This document shows positions 1-10,589 of a DNA stretch of 64,000 nucleotides, in pieces. The first letter of the stretch is position 1. Every line of letters begins with the position of its first letter. Source of the stretch: Vibrio sp. MEBiC08052 (lineage in GTDB: Bacteria > Pseudomonadota > Gammaproteobacteria > Enterobacterales > Vibrionaceae); contig NZ_KQ947475.1 in assembly GCF_001506075.1 (NCBI RefSeq), positions 248,001 through 312,000 on the forward strand, in the 5' to 3' direction. The position numbers and the translations under genes were made by a program. The notes under the pieces are model-generated. The model did no database searches and was not told the origin of the DNA. It worked only from the letters and a program-made list of their open reading frames with translations.

Positions 1-84
1 TTAAGGTGTTATGTGCATTTTTTGTATATCTTTTGTATAACGTAAACATCGATAGAGCATGTTGAACTGAATGGACAGAATATT

Positions 85-1116
85 GTGACTTCACATACCG
101 ATTTGATTACCCGAAACTCAATCGCGATGACGGTCATTGGCGCGGGTTCTTACGGAACATCTCTTGCCATCTCTCTGGCTCGGAATGGCGCGAATATTTT
201 AATCTGGGGACACGACCCGCAGCATATGCAGCAATTGGAATCGGATCGGGAAAACCGAGCCTTTTTACCGGACATCCCTTTTCCTGAAACATTAATTGTG
301 ACTTCAGACTTAAAAGCTGCCGTTCAGGCATCCCGGGATTTATTAATCGTTGTTCCCAGCCATGTTTTTGGTGAGGTTTTACAACGAATACAGCCATATC
401 TCAGAGCAGATAGCCGCATCTGCTGGGCAACCAAAGGGCTAGAGCCTGAAACCGGACGTCTGCTACAAGATGTCGCGCATGATATTGTCGGTGATAAGCA
501 CGCTTTAGCCGTGATCTCTGGACCGACATTTGCCAAAGAGCTGGCGATGGGAATGCCGACGGCAATCTCAGTCGCTTCTACCGACAATCAGTTTGTCGCT
601 GATTTACAGGATCAGATTCACTGCAGTAAGACGTTTCGAGTATATGCAAATTCGGATTTCATCGGATTACAGCTCGGTGGCGCAGTGAAAAATGTGATTG
701 CAATTGGTGCCGGTATTTCTGACGGGATGGGATTCGGCGCCAATGCCAGAACCGCATTGATTACCCGAGGTCTGGCAGAAATGAGCCGATTAGGGGTGAC
801 GCTGGGAGCTGCCCCGGAGACGTTTATGGGCATGGCAGGATTAGGTGATTTAGTGTTAACCTGCACGGATAATCAGTCGAGAAATCGGCGCTTTGGTCTG
901 GCGCTTGGAGAGGGGCAATCGGTTGACACGGCACAGCGTGAGATTGGTCAGGTGGTTGAAGGTTATCGTAATACCAAAGAAGTCTGGCTGCTGGCTCAGC
1001 GTATGGGCGTCGAAATGCCGATTGTTGATCAGATTTATCAGGTACTTTATCAAGGTAAAGATGCCCGAATCGCAGCGAGAGATTTACTCTCGAGAGATAA
1101 GAAGGCTGAGCACTGA
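85..1116 (+). CDS. gpsA: Glycerol-3-phosphate dehydrogenase [NAD(P)+]
   Basis: Cytosolic enzyme that reduces dihydroxyacetone phosphate to sn-glycerol-3-phosphate for phospholipid synthesis. The dinucleotide-binding loop GAGSYGTSL is at residues 19-27, SGPTFAKE at 145-152, and the catalytic lysine is K202 in [13 protein letters not shown]. The length of 343 aa is normal for the family. The start is a GTG with only a weak upstream GGA; the next in-frame ATG (residue 15) would remove the tail just before the Rossmann fold, so the GTG or a nearby codon is likely. cysE follows 52 bp downstream on the same strand, as in many gammaproteobacteria, suggesting co-transcription. The upstream partner (secB in relatives) lies outside the window. 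Confidence 0.95.
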   Translation: MTSHTDLITRNSIAMTVIGAGSYGTSLAISLARNGANILIWGHDPQHMQQLESDRENRAFLPDIPFPETLIVTSDLKAAVQASRDLLIVVPSHVFGEVLQRIQPYLRADSRICWATKGLEPETGRLLQDVAHDIVGDKHALAVISGPTFAKELAMGMPTAISVASTDNQFVADLQDQIHCSKTFRVYANSDFIGLQLGGAVKNVIAIGAGISDGMGFGANARTALITRGLAEMSRLGVTLGAAPETFMGMAGLGDLVLTCTDNQSRNRRFGLALGEGQSVDTAQREIGQVVEGYRNTKEVWLLAQRMGVEMPIVDQIYQVLYQGKDARIAARDLLSRDKKAEH

Positions 1117-1168
1117 TCAGACTGGTGGTCGTGACGCTGAAATAAATATAGAACAGAGAACTCAGATA

Positions 1169-1993
1169 ATGAAGCAATGTGCAAAACATAAGGTTGTGTG
1201 GCAAACCATTGTTCAAGAAGCCCGGGAGATGACGGAACAAGAACCAATGCTGGCGAGTTTCTATCATGCGACGATAATTAAACATGAGAGCTTATCTGCC
1301 GCTCTGAGTTATATTCTGGCGAATAAACTGCATACGATCTCGATGCCGGCAATGGCTGTCAGAGAAGTTGTTGAAGAGGTCTTTCAGTCAGACCCGAGTA
1401 TTACCGAATCAGCGGCTTGTGATATTTGTGCCACTGTTACACGTGACCCTGCCGTGGATAAATATTCAATTCCTTTGTTATATCTGAAAGGGTTTCATGC
1501 TCTGCAAGGGTATCGGGTGGCCAACTGGCTATGGAAACAAGGGCGGACAACTCTGGCTGGTTATCTACAAAACCAAATTTCAGTCACCTGTCAGGTTGAT
1601 ATTCATCCAGCCGCTCAGATTGGACGGGCGATCATGTTGGACCATGCGACCGGCATCGTGATTGGTGAGACAGCCATAATTGAAAATGATGTCTCGATTT
1701 TGCAGGATGTTACTCTTGGCGGAACCGGGAAAGAGTGTGGCGATCGACATCCTAAAATTCGTGAAGGGGTGATGATCGGTGCCGGCGCCAAAATTTTAGG
1801 CAACATCGAAATCGGGAAAGGGGCCAAGATTGGTTCCGGTTCCGTGGTTTTACAGGCAGTGCCACCACATACCACCGTTGCCGGCGTCCCTGCTAAAATC
1901 GTCGGACGGCCACAAACTGACATGCCATCTCTGGATATGGATCAGCAGTTCAACGGTCATTCTCAGACGTTTGTTGGCGGAGATGGTATCTAG
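1169..1993 (+). CDS. cysE: Serine O-acetyltransferase
   Basis: Transfers acetyl from acetyl-CoA to L-serine, the first step of cysteine synthesis. The 274-residue length matches E. coli CysE (273 aa). The first half is the helical SATase N-terminal domain. The second half is a left-handed beta-helix of hexapeptide repeats (IGRAIM, VIGETA, IGAGAK, IGSGSV), with the catalytic-type His in MLDHATG and a second conserved His in GDRHPKI. The reading frame is open far upstream into gpsA, but the ATG at 1169 gives the family N-terminus (MKQCAKHKVVWQ). Cys-dependent feedback inhibition is a family property, not visible here. Confidence 0.95.
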   Translation: MKQCAKHKVVWQTIVQEAREMTEQEPMLASFYHATIIKHESLSAALSYILANKLHTISMPAMAVREVVEEVFQSDPSITESAACDICATVTRDPAVDKYSIPLLYLKGFHALQGYRVANWLWKQGRTTLAGYLQNQISVTCQVDIHPAAQIGRAIMLDHATGIVIGETAIIENDVSILQDVTLGGTGKECGDRHPKIREGVMIGAGAKILGNIEIGKGAKIGSGSVVLQAVPPHTTVAGVPAKIVGRPQTDMPSLDMDQQFNGHSQTFVGGDGI

Positions 1994-2100
1994 AAAGGTC
2001 ATACCGAAAAGATAAGACTGACAGTATAAAAGGGAGTGCATTGTACCCGAAGCCGTTGGTCGTCAATGTTGACGAGCACATCACATTGCAAATAAAACTA

Positions 2101-2127
2101 ACAAGGGATGCCATTGGCATCCCTTGT
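2101..2127 (-). terminator. Rho-independent terminator of aphA
   Basis: A perfect 12-bp inverted repeat (ACAAGGGATGCC / GGCATCCCTTGT) with a 3-nt loop lies 14 bp after the aphA stop. On the minus strand it is followed by a T-rich stretch (TTAGTTTTATTT). The stem is symmetric, so it could also stop gpsA-cysE transcripts, but the T tract favours the minus strand. Confidence 0.8.
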
Positions 2128-2140
2128 CACTGGTTACGAA

Positions 2141-2680
2141 TTAAGCAAGATCGTTTAATGTTTCCAGTGTTTCTTCTGCCCAATCAAGCCATGCCTGACG
2201 AGCCAGAAGATTACGGCGAAGTGTTAAGCGCTCCAGTTTTTGCTGTTTATCCAGAGAAGCTGGGTTCGCATAGTAAGCCGCTTCAACTTCCTGATAGTGA
2301 GCAACAAACTTCTTCGATTCCTCGATCAGTTCAACCAGCTGTTCACGATAAGGTTTCTCATCTTGTACAGAGCAAGCCATCAGCTTGGCACTGAACTCAT
2401 CGCGAACCGTCGGATGTGCTGTTGGTTGATCAAACCATTGGCTCAGGGCTTGACGTCCGGCATCCGTAATCGAATAAACTTTACGGTCTGGTTTTCCTTC
2501 CTGAGGTTCCAATACGCAAGTGACAAGTCCCTGCTGACCCATTTTATTTAGTTCGCGATAAACTTGTTGGTGACTTGCTTTCCAAAAGTAACCGATACTC
2601 GAAGAGAACTCTTTGGTAATATCGTATCCCGTCGCATCGCGTGTACTTAAAACAGTAAGAATAACGTGTGGTAATGACAT
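2141..2680 (-). CDS. aphA: PadR-family quorum-sensing regulator AphA
   Basis: Winged-helix DNA-binding protein, 179 aa, recognised as AphA. In vibrios it is the master regulator at low cell density and, in V. cholerae, activates tcpPH with AphB. The N-terminal PadR domain (MSLPHVILTVLSTRDATGYD, wing around KPDRKVYSITDAGR) is followed by a C-terminal antiparallel coiled-coil dimerisation region (about residues 95-179), the PadR-S4 layout. It is a single gene between convergent cysE and upstream ppc, with its own terminator. A 5'-UTR hairpin covering the likely Shine-Dalgarno is described separately. Targets in this species are unknown. Confidence 0.95.
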   Translation of the reverse strand: MSLPHVILTVLSTRDATGYDITKEFSSSIGYFWKASHQQVYRELNKMGQQGLVTCVLEPQEGKPDRKVYSITDAGRQALSQWFDQPTAHPTVRDEFSAKLMACSVQDEKPYREQLVELIEESKKFVAHYQEVEAAYYANPASLDKQQKLERLTLRRNLLARQAWLDWAEETLETLNDLA

Positions 2681-2687
2681 GTCTTCA

Positions 2688-2721
2688 ATCCAAATGGTTA
2701 ATTAACACAATGGGTTTGGAT
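2688..2721 (-). promoter_or_regulatory. 5'-UTR hairpin of aphA
   Basis: On the minus strand, just upstream of the aphA ATG, ATCCAAA (2715-2721) can pair with TTTGGAT (2688-2694), and the enclosed loop holds the self-complementary GTTAATTAAC. The 3' arm contains the only purine-rich GGA near the start codon, so the stem would hide the ribosome-binding site. In Vibrio, Qrr small RNAs are known to activate aphA translation. That this hairpin is the relevant structure is inference. Confidence 0.45.
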
Positions 2722-2990
2722 ATTGCTGAGCTTTCTATGGCTCAATCTTAAACTCATCCAAACAGTCACCGGCCTAAAAATTAGTTGCCGGATATGTCAC
2801 CTTAAAAGCCGTTCATCACCTAATTGTTAGTATAGTAAATTAATGTAACTTACTGACTGCAACGCCGTTATTTTATGAGAATGTTGCAGCGGTTGGATAG
2901 TATATCTAATAATAAGCAAAGAGTAGAATAAACGTGTGGAAAAATGCAAAAAAACTGATAAAACTCTCAATTGATGATTTTGTTAGAATA
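2722..2990. other. aphA-ppc intergenic region, no gene seen
   Basis: AT-rich stretch between the aphA leader and the ppc terminator. It must contain the aphA promoter. No open frame with a ribosome site was seen on either strand. LuxR/HapR and AphA auto-regulatory sites are expected here from other vibrios, but I could not place a convincing match by eye. Confidence 0.5.
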
Positions 2991-3015
2991 AAAGGCCGCA
3001 AATTTGCGACCTTTT
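2991..3015 (-). terminator. Rho-independent terminator of ppc
   Basis: Inverted repeat AAAGGCCGCAAA / TTTGCGACCTTT about 30 bp past the ppc stop. Read on the minus strand the single mismatch becomes a G-U pair and the stem is followed by TTTTATT. Confidence 0.75.
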
Positions 3016-3045
3016 GGTTATAAATCAGAATAATATTCTAATGCT

Positions 3046-5679
3046 TTAGCCCGTATTACGCATACCTGCTGCAATACCAGCGATGGTGACCATCAATGCT
3101 TCTTCGAGTTCAGCCGGTGGTGCATCATATTGGCGCGTCCTGTAGAGCAATTCAGCCTGAAGCATATTTAACGGTTCCACATAGATATTTCTCAGGCGAA
3201 TGGATTCTTGTCCCCACGGATCGCTTTGCATCAGGTTTTCATTGTTCTCGACATTCAGTACGGTTTGAATATCTTTTTGTAGCTGTGCTCGCAGCTTTTG
3301 TCCCAATTTTCTCAGGTGCTCATCGACAAGGCGTTCATCGTAATACTGGGCAATCTCCAGATTACATTTTGAATACACCATTTCCAGCATTCCCAGACGG
3401 GTTGAGAAAAATGGCCATTCACGACACATCTCTTCCAACAGTGCCTGATGTCCTTTATCAATCGAGTATTGGATGGCTTCTCCCGCACCGAGCCAAGCCG
3501 GTAATACCAGACGGTTTTGGCTCCAAGAGAAAATCCATGGAATGGCACGGAGACTTTCGACACCGCCATTTGGATTACGTTTGGCAGGGCGAGAGCCCAA
3601 TGGCAGTTTGCCCAATTCTAGCTCTGGCGTTGCTTGGCGGAAATAAGGGACGAAATCAGGTTCACCCCGAACCACCTTCCGGTAAGCTTCACACGAGATC
3701 TCTGATAAAACTTCCATCAAATCACGCCATTCCTGTTTTGGCTCCGGAGGCGGCAATAAGTTGGCTTCCAGAATCGCACTGGCATAGAGATTGAAGCTGT
3801 TGATTGCGACGTCCGGTAGCCCTAATTTGAAGCGAATCATTTCACCCTGTTCCGTGACGCGTAATCCACCTTTCAAACTTTTAGGCGGCTGTGACAGGAG
3901 TGCTGCATGGGCTGGCGCACCACCGCGTCCCAGCGTGCCGCCGCGACCATGGAACAAGGTCAGTTCGATACCTTCTTCTTCGCTGACCTTCACTAAGGAT
4001 TCCATGGCACTGTACTGTGCCCAGCCTGCGGCCATTACACCGGCATCTTTGGCGGAATCCGAATACCCGATCATCACCATCTGATGGTTCTGAATGAAGC
4101 CTCGATAGATATCGATACCCATCAACTGGCGGATGACCGACTCCGAACGATTGAGGTCGTCTAAGGTTTCGAACAGCGGACAAACATCCATACGATAAGG
4201 GCAGCCGGCTTCTTGAAGCAGCAAGTGAACCGCGAGGACATCAGAGGCGGTTCTGGCCATTGAAATCACGTAAGCACCGAATGCGTCTTTCGGGTTCGCT
4301 GCAATGATCCGGCAAGTATCGAGTACTTCCTGAACCGGTTCAGATGGTTTCCAGTCACGGGGAATCAACGGACGTTTAGAACTTAATTCATTGGTAAGAA
4401 AGGCAATTTTATCCGGTTCGCTCCACTGATCATAATCCCCCAAGCCTAAATAGCGAGTCAGTTCAGACAACACATCTGAATGGCGGGTGCTCTCCTGACG
4501 AATATCGAGACGGACAAGGTGGACACCAAATGCTTTGATCCGGCGCAGCGTATCTAACAGAGAACCATCGGCGATTGAACCCATGCCACATTCATGTAAC
4601 GACTGATAACAGGCATACAGCGGTTCCCACAGTTGACTGACATTTTTCAGGGGGGCTTTCACCAACAGTTGTTGACCTTGAATTTTTTCACCGAGAATAT
4701 CGATTGTTTCGGTCAACAACTGACGAATATTTTTCAGAATGGCGCGATAAGGTTCGTGTTCTTCTTCGCCTGCAAGGTTGCGCATCTGGTCGTTACATTT
4801 GGTCATCGACAGTTCGCTAATCAATTCATTGACATCTCGCAGATACAAATCAGCCGCTTTCCAACGGGAAAGCAGCAGCACTTCGCGGGTGATTTTGTGT
4901 GTAACGAATGGGTTACCGTCCCGGTCTCCGCCCATCCAAGAGGAGAAGTGGACGGGACGTGCGTCAATCGGTAGCCCTTCTCCGAGATAATCTTCCAGTC
5001 GTTCATCCAGTTCACGCAGAAATTCCGGCACGGCTTCCCAGAGCGAATTCTCAACGACCGCAAAGCCCCATTTAGCTTCATCCATCGGGGTCGGGCGTTG
5101 TTTACGAATCACATCGGAGTGCCAGAATTGAGCGATTAGCTGTTCGAGACGGCGTTCTGCTTTATGACGTTCTTTGGGGGCCAGTTCGCTGAGCTCCAGA
5201 CTCGACAGACACTGGTTAATTTTGACCAGCTTATTGATCATGGTGCGACGGGTAATTTCCGTCGGGTGAGCGGTGAGCACCAGCTCGATATTCAAATCGC
5301 GAATCGCTTGCGCGGTATCTAGTTTACTGACCTTTTTCTGGGTCAGTTTGTTAAAGAGTTCGTTGATCGCGTCAGGAGTACAAATATGAGCGTCGCAGTG
5401 GCGAGAGATCGTATGATATTGTTCGGCAATATTCGTTAAGTTCAAAAACTGGTTAAATGCCCGGGCGATCGGTGTAATCTGATCATCGGATAGATTTTTG
5501 ATCTCTTCGACCAAAGTGTCCCGATCGGATGGGTTACCATCTTTGAGTGATTTCGAGAGTTTCCGTATCGTCTCTACCTTTTCTAAAATAACGCTGCCAT
5601 CGGCATCAAGGATTGTCTTACCGAGCAATCTGCCAAGCATACTTACGTTACTTTTTAGCGCTGTATATTTTTCGTTCAT
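3046..5679 (-). CDS. ppc: Phosphoenolpyruvate carboxylase
   Basis: Anaplerotic enzyme converting phosphoenolpyruvate and bicarbonate to oxaloacetate. Hallmarks include the catalytic histidine motif VLTAHPTE, the glycine-rich loop [25 protein letters not shown] and the C-terminal GMRNTG that contributes to the effector site. The protein is 877 aa from the ATG at 5679. That start is preceded by AGGCAGGATGACA and gives the family N-terminus [16 protein letters not shown]; an ATG 33 bp upstream is open but lacks this agreement. It is monocistronic, reading away from argE, with a terminator at its 3' end. Confidence 0.97.
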   Translation of the reverse strand: MNEKYTALKSNVSMLGRLLGKTILDADGSVILEKVETIRKLSKSLKDGNPSDRDTLVEEIKNLSDDQITPIARAFNQFLNLTNIAEQYHTISRHCDAHICTPDAINELFNKLTQKKVSKLDTAQAIRDLNIELVLTAHPTEITRRTMINKLVKINQCLSSLELSELAPKERHKAERRLEQLIAQFWHSDVIRKQRPTPMDEAKWGFAVVENSLWEAVPEFLRELDERLEDYLGEGLPIDARPVHFSSWMGGDRDGNPFVTHKITREVLLLSRWKAADLYLRDVNELISELSMTKCNDQMRNLAGEEEHEPYRAILKNIRQLLTETIDILGEKIQGQQLLVKAPLKNVSQLWEPLYACYQSLHECGMGSIADGSLLDTLRRIKAFGVHLVRLDIRQESTRHSDVLSELTRYLGLGDYDQWSEPDKIAFLTNELSSKRPLIPRDWKPSEPVQEVLDTCRIIAANPKDAFGAYVISMARTASDVLAVHLLLQEAGCPYRMDVCPLFETLDDLNRSESVIRQLMGIDIYRGFIQNHQMVMIGYSDSAKDAGVMAAGWAQYSAMESLVKVSEEEGIELTLFHGRGGTLGRGGAPAHAALLSQPPKSLKGGLRVTEQGEMIRFKLGLPDVAINSFNLYASAILEANLLPPPEPKQEWRDLMEVLSEISCEAYRKVVRGEPDFVPYFRQATPELELGKLPLGSRPAKRNPNGGVESLRAIPWIFSWSQNRLVLPAWLGAGEAIQYSIDKGHQALLEEMCREWPFFSTRLGMLEMVYSKCNLEIAQYYDERLVDEHLRKLGQKLRAQLQKDIQTVLNVENNENLMQSDPWGQESIRLRNIYVEPLNMLQAELLYRTRQYDAPPAELEEALMVTIAGIAAGMRNTG

Positions 5680-5977
5680 TGTCATCCTGCCTTGAAAAAA
5701 AACTACATCCAATGTTCTTGTTAGATCTTGCTATATCGTGGATTTTCTCCAGTCAAACTCCATATAGAGTAACAATATTCTGTTTGTTGTCTATACGAAT
5801 AGATTAAATAATAAATGGAATTTAAGCGTTTTTTGTTGAAAGTTTCTTTCAGAATCGTCTGAATGGTTAATCCTGTTTCAGGCCATTTATGTGCTTCAAC
5901 ATGCGCTTTCCGCCAAACGATGTTGATAGCATCAATCGGGCCGATCTATGGCGATTAGCCCGCATCGCGATTTGTGA

Positions 5978-7114
5978 TTAAAAACAATATTTGTAAATCG
6001 ATTTGGTCAGTAGATCAATGGTCGGATCAATATACTCAAAAGCAAGAAATTCATCCGGCTGGTGAGCTTGATCGATTGAGCCCGGACCCATCACGAGCGT
6101 CGGACAGAGCTGTTGCAGATAAGGCGCTTCGGTACAGTAGTTGACTGTTTCCGCTTCTCGTCCGCTTAACTGATGAATTTGTTCGACGAATGGGTGATCT
6201 TTCTGGCACTCATACCCGGGGATTGAATCATGTAATGGTTGCATTTCGATACGACCGGGCCATTTGGCTTTCAACTCCTGAAGCGACTCGCGCAGCAGAT
6301 GATCAAGCCCTTCGAGACTCATTCCCGGCAGTGGTCTGACATCATAGTGCAGTTCACAACAGCCACAAATCCGGTTGGCACTGTCTCCGCCATGAATATG
6401 ACCCAGATTGAGGGTGGGGGTCGGCACTTCAAAACCCGGATGATGATAGGTTTTGATCAGTCGCTCTCGTACTTGCATCAGGGTAAATAGTACCTCATGC
6501 ATGATTTCAATTGCATTGACTCCCAATGCCGGATTCGATGAATGCCCTGATTTCCCCGTCACACGGATCGCATTGGCGACATGTCCTTTATGTGCATAGA
6601 CCGGCACAAGGCTGGTGGGTTCACCGATGATACAGTAGTCCGGCTTAAATGGTGCACTCTCGGTAAAGTGGCGCGCGCCCATCATCGTCGTCTCTTCATC
6701 ACAGGTTGCCAGAATATAAAGTGGCTTGGTTTGCTTCTGCCAGTCAATTTTTTGGACGGCTTCTATAATAAAGGCGAAGAAGCCTTTCATATCAGCGGTA
6801 CCCAGACCGTAGAAACGTTGATTCGACTCGGTCAGTACATGAGGATTGAAATTCCATTGACCTTCATCGAAAGGGACGGTATCGCTATGACCGGACAACA
6901 ACAATCCTCCTTCGCCATCGCCTTTTTTCGCGATGAGATTGTGCTTATGAGGCGCGACTGTGTCGATCTGTACGGAGAAGCCTAAAGTGCTCAGCCAGTC
7001 TGAAAGCTTCGCAATAACGGCTTCATTGCCTTCATCCCAGCTTGGATCTGTCGAGCTAATGGAAGAGGTTGAAATGAGGTCCTGATAAACCGCCTTGAAT
7101 TTAGGGAATTGCAT
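5978..7114 (-). CDS. argE: Acetylornithine deacetylase
   Basis: M20-family metallopeptidase fold enzyme that removes acetyl from N-acetylornithine to give ornithine. Visible metal-site motifs are [11 protein letters not shown] (His, Asp) with the second conserved segment [11 protein letters not shown], then [12 protein letters not shown] (catalytic and ligand Glu). A late conserved His lies near the C-terminus. The 378-aa length is normal. It is divergent from argC across a 247-bp region carrying ARG-box-like operators, the standard arrangement in Vibrio and E. coli. Confidence 0.96.
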   Translation of the reverse strand: MQFPKFKAVYQDLISTSSISSTDPSWDEGNEAVIAKLSDWLSTLGFSVQIDTVAPHKHNLIAKKGDGEGGLLLSGHSDTVPFDEGQWNFNPHVLTESNQRFYGLGTADMKGFFAFIIEAVQKIDWQKQTKPLYILATCDEETTMMGARHFTESAPFKPDYCIIGEPTSLVPVYAHKGHVANAIRVTGKSGHSSNPALGVNAIEIMHEVLFTLMQVRERLIKTYHHPGFEVPTPTLNLGHIHGGDSANRICGCCELHYDVRPLPGMSLEGLDHLLRESLQELKAKWPGRIEMQPLHDSIPGYECQKDHPFVEQIHQLSGREAETVNYCTEAPYLQQLCPTLVMGPGSIDQAHQPDEFLAFEYIDPTIDLLTKSIYKYCF

Positions 7115-7159
7115 AGAATCTTTGCTCCTGCTATTGACAGAGTTAGGCTGAGAGGGTAA

Positions 7160-7198
7160 AAAGCATATTAAATCATTTTTTTTGAATAAAAAACCATA
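7160..7198. promoter_or_regulatory. Tandem ARG-box-like operators between argE and argC
   Basis: Two 18-bp ARG-box-like sites, 7160-7177 and 7181-7198, are separated by 3 bp, the spacing typical of ArgR operators. The second has TGAAT-AAAA-AACCA (8 of 10 conserved half-site bases against TGAAT-N4-ATTCA). The first, on the minus strand, reads TGATT-TAAT-ATGCT (7 of 10). They lie between the divergent argE and argCBGH genes, so ArgR-arginine could repress both. Assignment is by eye. Confidence 0.55.
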
Positions 7199-7212
7199 AA
7201 TAAGCGAAAAAC

Positions 7213-7233
7213 AGCATATTAATAATCATTTTT
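7213..7233. repeat. Direct repeat of the first ARG-like box
   Basis: The segment AGCATATTAATAATCATTTTT repeats the sequence at 7162-7180 with a two-base insertion, 51 bp downstream and closer to argC. It may be a third, weaker ArgR contact or simply AT-rich similarity. Confidence 0.35.
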
Positions 7234-7361
7234 CGTTTAGTATTTAACCAAAATGTGCGTGTTTGAACTGATGTTCAAGTGTTGAATCAAACACCCAGCC
7301 GTTTCATTAAAAGATAACGCGTTTCACTCAAAGATACAGTCAAAAAATCGGATGCAGGGAT

Positions 7362-8366
7362 ATGTTAAAAACAACCATTATCGGAGCCAGTGGATACACA
7401 GGTGCAGAGCTTGCTCTGATGGTCCATCAACATCCTGAGCTAACGCTATCAGGTTTGTATGTTTCCGCCAACAGTGTGGATGCCGGAAAGCCGATTGCCC
7501 AATTGCATGGACAACTGGCCGGGCGCATTGATATGCCGGTTCAGGCATTGGTCGATCCGGAACAAGTCGCTCAGGAATCCGATGTGGTCTTTTTGGCAAC
7601 CGCCCATGAAGTCAGTCATGATCTCGCCCCTATTTTTCTCGCGCATCAGTGCCAAGTATTTGATCTGTCGGGCGCATACCGTGTCAATCACCCCGATTTT
7701 TACACTGACTTTTATGGATTTGAGCATCAGCATCAGACTCATTTGGAGCAGGCTGCGTATGGTCTGGCGGAATGGAATCAAGCTGCGATTCAGTCCAGTC
7801 AGCTTGTTGCTGTTGCCGGGTGTTATACAACTGCTGCGCAACTTGGCATTAAGCCTTTGCTGGTCTCTGAACTGATTGATACGCAGCAGTGGCCGGTGAT
7901 TAATGCGACCAGTGGTGTGTCCGGCGCAGGTCGTAAAGCGACCATGACCAATAGTTTTTGTGAAGTGAGTTTACAGGCTTACGGTGTATTTACGCATCGT
8001 CATCAGCCTGAAATCGTTGCTCATTTAGGATGTGATGTGATTTTCACGCCACATCTGGGTAACTTTAAACGCGGTATTCTGGCAACGATCACCATGAAAC
8101 TGAAACCGGGTGTCACGACATCGGACGTGACCGCAGCATTTACACAAGCTTATGCGCAAAAGCCAGCGGTACGTTTATGCGGTGAGACGCTGCCCCGGTT
8201 ACAACATGTCGTGAACACCCCATTTTGCGATATCGGCTGGAAAGTACAGGGGGAACACGTGATCGTGATTTCAGCCATTGATAACTTGTTGAAAGGTGCT
8301 TCGAGTCAGGCAATGCAGTGTCTGAATATTCACTATGGTTACCCTGAACTGACAGCATTAATTTGA
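7362..8366 (+). CDS. argC: N-acetyl-gamma-glutamyl-phosphate reductase
   Basis: NADPH-dependent reduction of N-acetylglutamyl phosphate to the semialdehyde, third step of arginine synthesis. The Rossmann motif [12 protein letters not shown] is at residues 6-17 and the catalytic cysteine C154 is in [12 protein letters not shown]. The [13 protein letters not shown] segment is also conserved. The length of 334 aa is normal. It is the first gene of argCBGH, with argB starting 7 bp after its stop. Confidence 0.97.
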   Translation: MLKTTIIGASGYTGAELALMVHQHPELTLSGLYVSANSVDAGKPIAQLHGQLAGRIDMPVQALVDPEQVAQESDVVFLATAHEVSHDLAPIFLAHQCQVFDLSGAYRVNHPDFYTDFYGFEHQHQTHLEQAAYGLAEWNQAAIQSSQLVAVAGCYTTAAQLGIKPLLVSELIDTQQWPVINATSGVSGAGRKATMTNSFCEVSLQAYGVFTHRHQPEIVAHLGCDVIFTPHLGNFKRGILATITMKLKPGVTTSDVTAAFTQAYAQKPAVRLCGETLPRLQHVVNTPFCDIGWKVQGEHVIVISAIDNLLKGASSQAMQCLNIHYGYPELTALI

Positions 8367-8373
8367 GGAACGC

Positions 8374-9168
8374 ATGGAACAATTATCTCATCCGGTTGTA
8401 ATTAAGCTTGGCGGTGCCGTGCTGGGAAGTAGTGAAACACTGGCGAAGCTTTTTGAGACGGTGGCACAGTACCGGCAGAGTCGTCCGATCGTGATTGTTC
8501 ATGGTGGGGGATATCTTGTCGATGAACTGATGTCCAAGCTTCAGTTCGCAACCGTCAAAAAACATGGCCTGCGGGTCACGCCATACGACCAGATTCCGTT
8601 TATCACCGGTGCTTTAGCCGGTACAGCCAATAAAATGCTACAAGGCGAGGCGATCAAGAGTGGCTTGAAAGCCGTTGGTTTATGTCTGGGTGATGCCGGT
8701 TTGTGTCAGGTTGAAGAACTCGATCCGGAGCTGGGCGCTGTCGGTCGTCCGTCTGCCGGTGACCCTACGATTGTCAATGCGATCATGCAAGCTGGCGGCG
8801 TGCCGATTATCAGTTCGATCGGTCTGACTGCCGACGGACAAATGATGAATGTGAACGCTGATGATGCTGCGGTTGCCGTGGCCAAAACACTGGATGCTGA
8901 ATTGGTGCTGCTTTCCGATGTCAGCGGCGTGCTGGATGGGGACAAACAGTTGATCTCTCAACTGGATGTCGATCAGGCTAATCAACTCATCGCGGATGGC
9001 GTGATCACTGATGGCATGATTGTCAAAGTCAAAGCGGCACTTGCAGCAGCAGATGACTTAGGGCGAGCCATTACTGTTGCCGGCTGGCGGACACCAGAAT
9101 TGTTGGCTCATCTATTTTCCGGTGACAAGCACAGTGTCGGAACCCGTTTTTATCCCACAACAAAATAG
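8374..9168 (+). CDS. argB: Acetylglutamate kinase
   Basis: Amino acid kinase-family enzyme phosphorylating N-acetylglutamate. The N-terminal KLGGAVLG nucleotide motif and the glycine-rich [13 protein letters not shown] are clear, with [11 protein letters not shown] and a [10 protein letters not shown] lysine motif near the C-terminus. The 264-aa size resembles the short, arginine-insensitive enterobacterial type. It is 7 bp downstream of argC and 100 bp upstream of argG. Confidence 0.96.
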   Translation: MEQLSHPVVIKLGGAVLGSSETLAKLFETVAQYRQSRPIVIVHGGGYLVDELMSKLQFATVKKHGLRVTPYDQIPFITGALAGTANKMLQGEAIKSGLKAVGLCLGDAGLCQVEELDPELGAVGRPSAGDPTIVNAIMQAGGVPIISSIGLTADGQMMNVNADDAAVAVAKTLDAELVLLSDVSGVLDGDKQLISQLDVDQANQLIADGVITDGMIVKVKAALAAADDLGRAITVAGWRTPELLAHLFSGDKHSVGTRFYPTTK

Positions 9169-9268
9169 TTTCATTCAACCGACTGTTTTGTTTCAATAGA
9201 TTTTTTACAGAGTAGAGAAACGCTTGGCGCTGACCGCCGTGCAGAGCCGAGATATTGGAGAAAAGATT

Positions 9269-10486
9269 ATGAGTAAGGTTCAAGTAAACAAAGTTGTTGT
9301 TGCATACTCTGGCGGTCTGGATACGTCAGTGATTATCCCATGGTTAAAAGAAAACTATGGTTGTGAAGTCGTTGCATTTGTTGCCGATGTCGGCCAAGGC
9401 GCTGATGAGTTGGTCGGTATCGAAGAGAAAGCGATTGCCTCCGGCGCGTCTGAATGTCATGTGGTTGACCTGAAAGATGAATTTGTTGCGGAATATATCT
9501 ATCCGAGCCTGAAAACCGGTGCTTACTATGAAGGTAAGTATCTGCTCGGTACCTCAATGGCGCGTCCGGTAATTGCTAAAGCGCAGGTTGAAGTGGCGCG
9601 TAAAGTCGGTGCGGATGCTCTGGCTCACGGTTGTACCGGAAAAGGGAATGATCAGGTTCGTTTCGAAGGTGCCTTTTCTGCATTAGCACCGGATCTTCAT
9701 GTGATTGCACCATGGCGTGAATGGGATTTGGAAAGCCGTGAAGAGTGTCTGGATTATCTGGCTGAGCGGAATATTCCTTGCGCTGCATCGCTGACTAAAA
9801 TCTATTCGCGTGATGCCAACGCATGGCATATCTCGACTGAAGGTGGTGTTCTGGAAAGCACTTGGAATGCACCGAATGATGATTGTTGGGCATGGACCGT
9901 TGATCCGAAGAAAGCACCGGATGCCGCGGAAACAGTGACACTGAAAATTGAAAATGGTGAAGTTGTTGCCGTTGATGGTCAGGCCATGTCACCTTATGAA
10001 GTGCTGGTTTGCCTGAACGAGAAAGGTGCGAAGCATGGTGTCGGCCGGATCGATATCGTTGAAAACCGTCTGGTCGGGATGAAATCTCGCGGTTGTTATG
10101 AAACTCCGGGAGGCACCATCATGATGGAAGCACTGCGTGCCGTTGAGCAACTGGTGCTGGATAAAACGGCATTTGAGTTCCGTGAAGAGATCGGGATTAA
10201 AGCCTCACACCTGATTTATGATGGTCGCTGGTTTACGCCATTACGTGAGTCGGTGTTTGCTGCTGCAGAGTCACTGGCAAAAGATGTCAATGGTGAAGTT
10301 GTGATTGAACTTTACAAGGGTCATGCCACCGCGATTCAGAAACGTTCTCCAAATAGCCTCTATTCTGAAGAGTTTGCGACATTTGGTGCCGATGATGTGT
10401 ATGACCAGAGTCACGCAGGTGGATTTATCCGTCTATACTCTCTTTCAAGTCGCATCAGATCACTGAATGCAGCAAAACAAAAATAA
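9269..10486 (+). CDS. argG: Argininosuccinate synthase
   Basis: ATP-dependent ligation of citrulline and aspartate. The N-terminal PP-loop [10 protein letters not shown] and the [17 protein letters not shown] motif identify the family. The ATG at 9269 has GGAG eight bases upstream and gives the 405-aa protein of normal size; a longer in-frame upstream extension has no support. argF (ornithine carbamoyltransferase) does not lie between argB and argG, so it must be elsewhere. Confidence 0.97.
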   Translation: MSKVQVNKVVVAYSGGLDTSVIIPWLKENYGCEVVAFVADVGQGADELVGIEEKAIASGASECHVVDLKDEFVAEYIYPSLKTGAYYEGKYLLGTSMARPVIAKAQVEVARKVGADALAHGCTGKGNDQVRFEGAFSALAPDLHVIAPWREWDLESREECLDYLAERNIPCAASLTKIYSRDANAWHISTEGGVLESTWNAPNDDCWAWTVDPKKAPDAAETVTLKIENGEVVAVDGQAMSPYEVLVCLNEKGAKHGVGRIDIVENRLVGMKSRGCYETPGGTIMMEALRAVEQLVLDKTAFEFREEIGIKASHLIYDGRWFTPLRESVFAAAESLAKDVNGEVVIELYKGHATAIQKRSPNSLYSEEFATFGADDVYDQSHAGGFIRLYSLSSRIRSLNAAKQK

Positions 10487-10515
10487 CTAGCAACGTTGGC
10501 GCGCAATAAAAAGGT

Positions 10516-10539
10516 GGATCCGGACTTCGGTCCGGATCC
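10516..10539 (+). terminator. UUCG-loop hairpin between argG and argH
   Basis: A perfect 10-bp stem (GGATCCGGAC / GTCCGGATCC) capped by the stable TTCG tetraloop is followed by CTTTTCTCTTT. It has the form of an intrinsic terminator or a processing/stability hairpin inside the arginine operon. argH begins 50 bp later with its own ribosome site. Confidence 0.65.
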
Positions 10540-10589
10540 CTTTTCTCTTTAGTAAAGATGTAAAAGATGTAAATGGCAGGAGAGATATA

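Noticed and set aside
893-1168. In-frame upstream extension of cysE into gpsA
   Set aside because: It overlaps gpsA in another frame and lacks CysE homology; the ATG at 1169 gives the standard N-terminus and length.
824-1285. 153-codon open frame on the minus strand across the gpsA-cysE junction
   Set aside because: Antisense to two firm genes; no homology recognised.
2041-2394. Open frame on the plus strand overlapping aphA
   Set aside because: It is antisense to the well-supported aphA gene and covers its terminator; no credible product.
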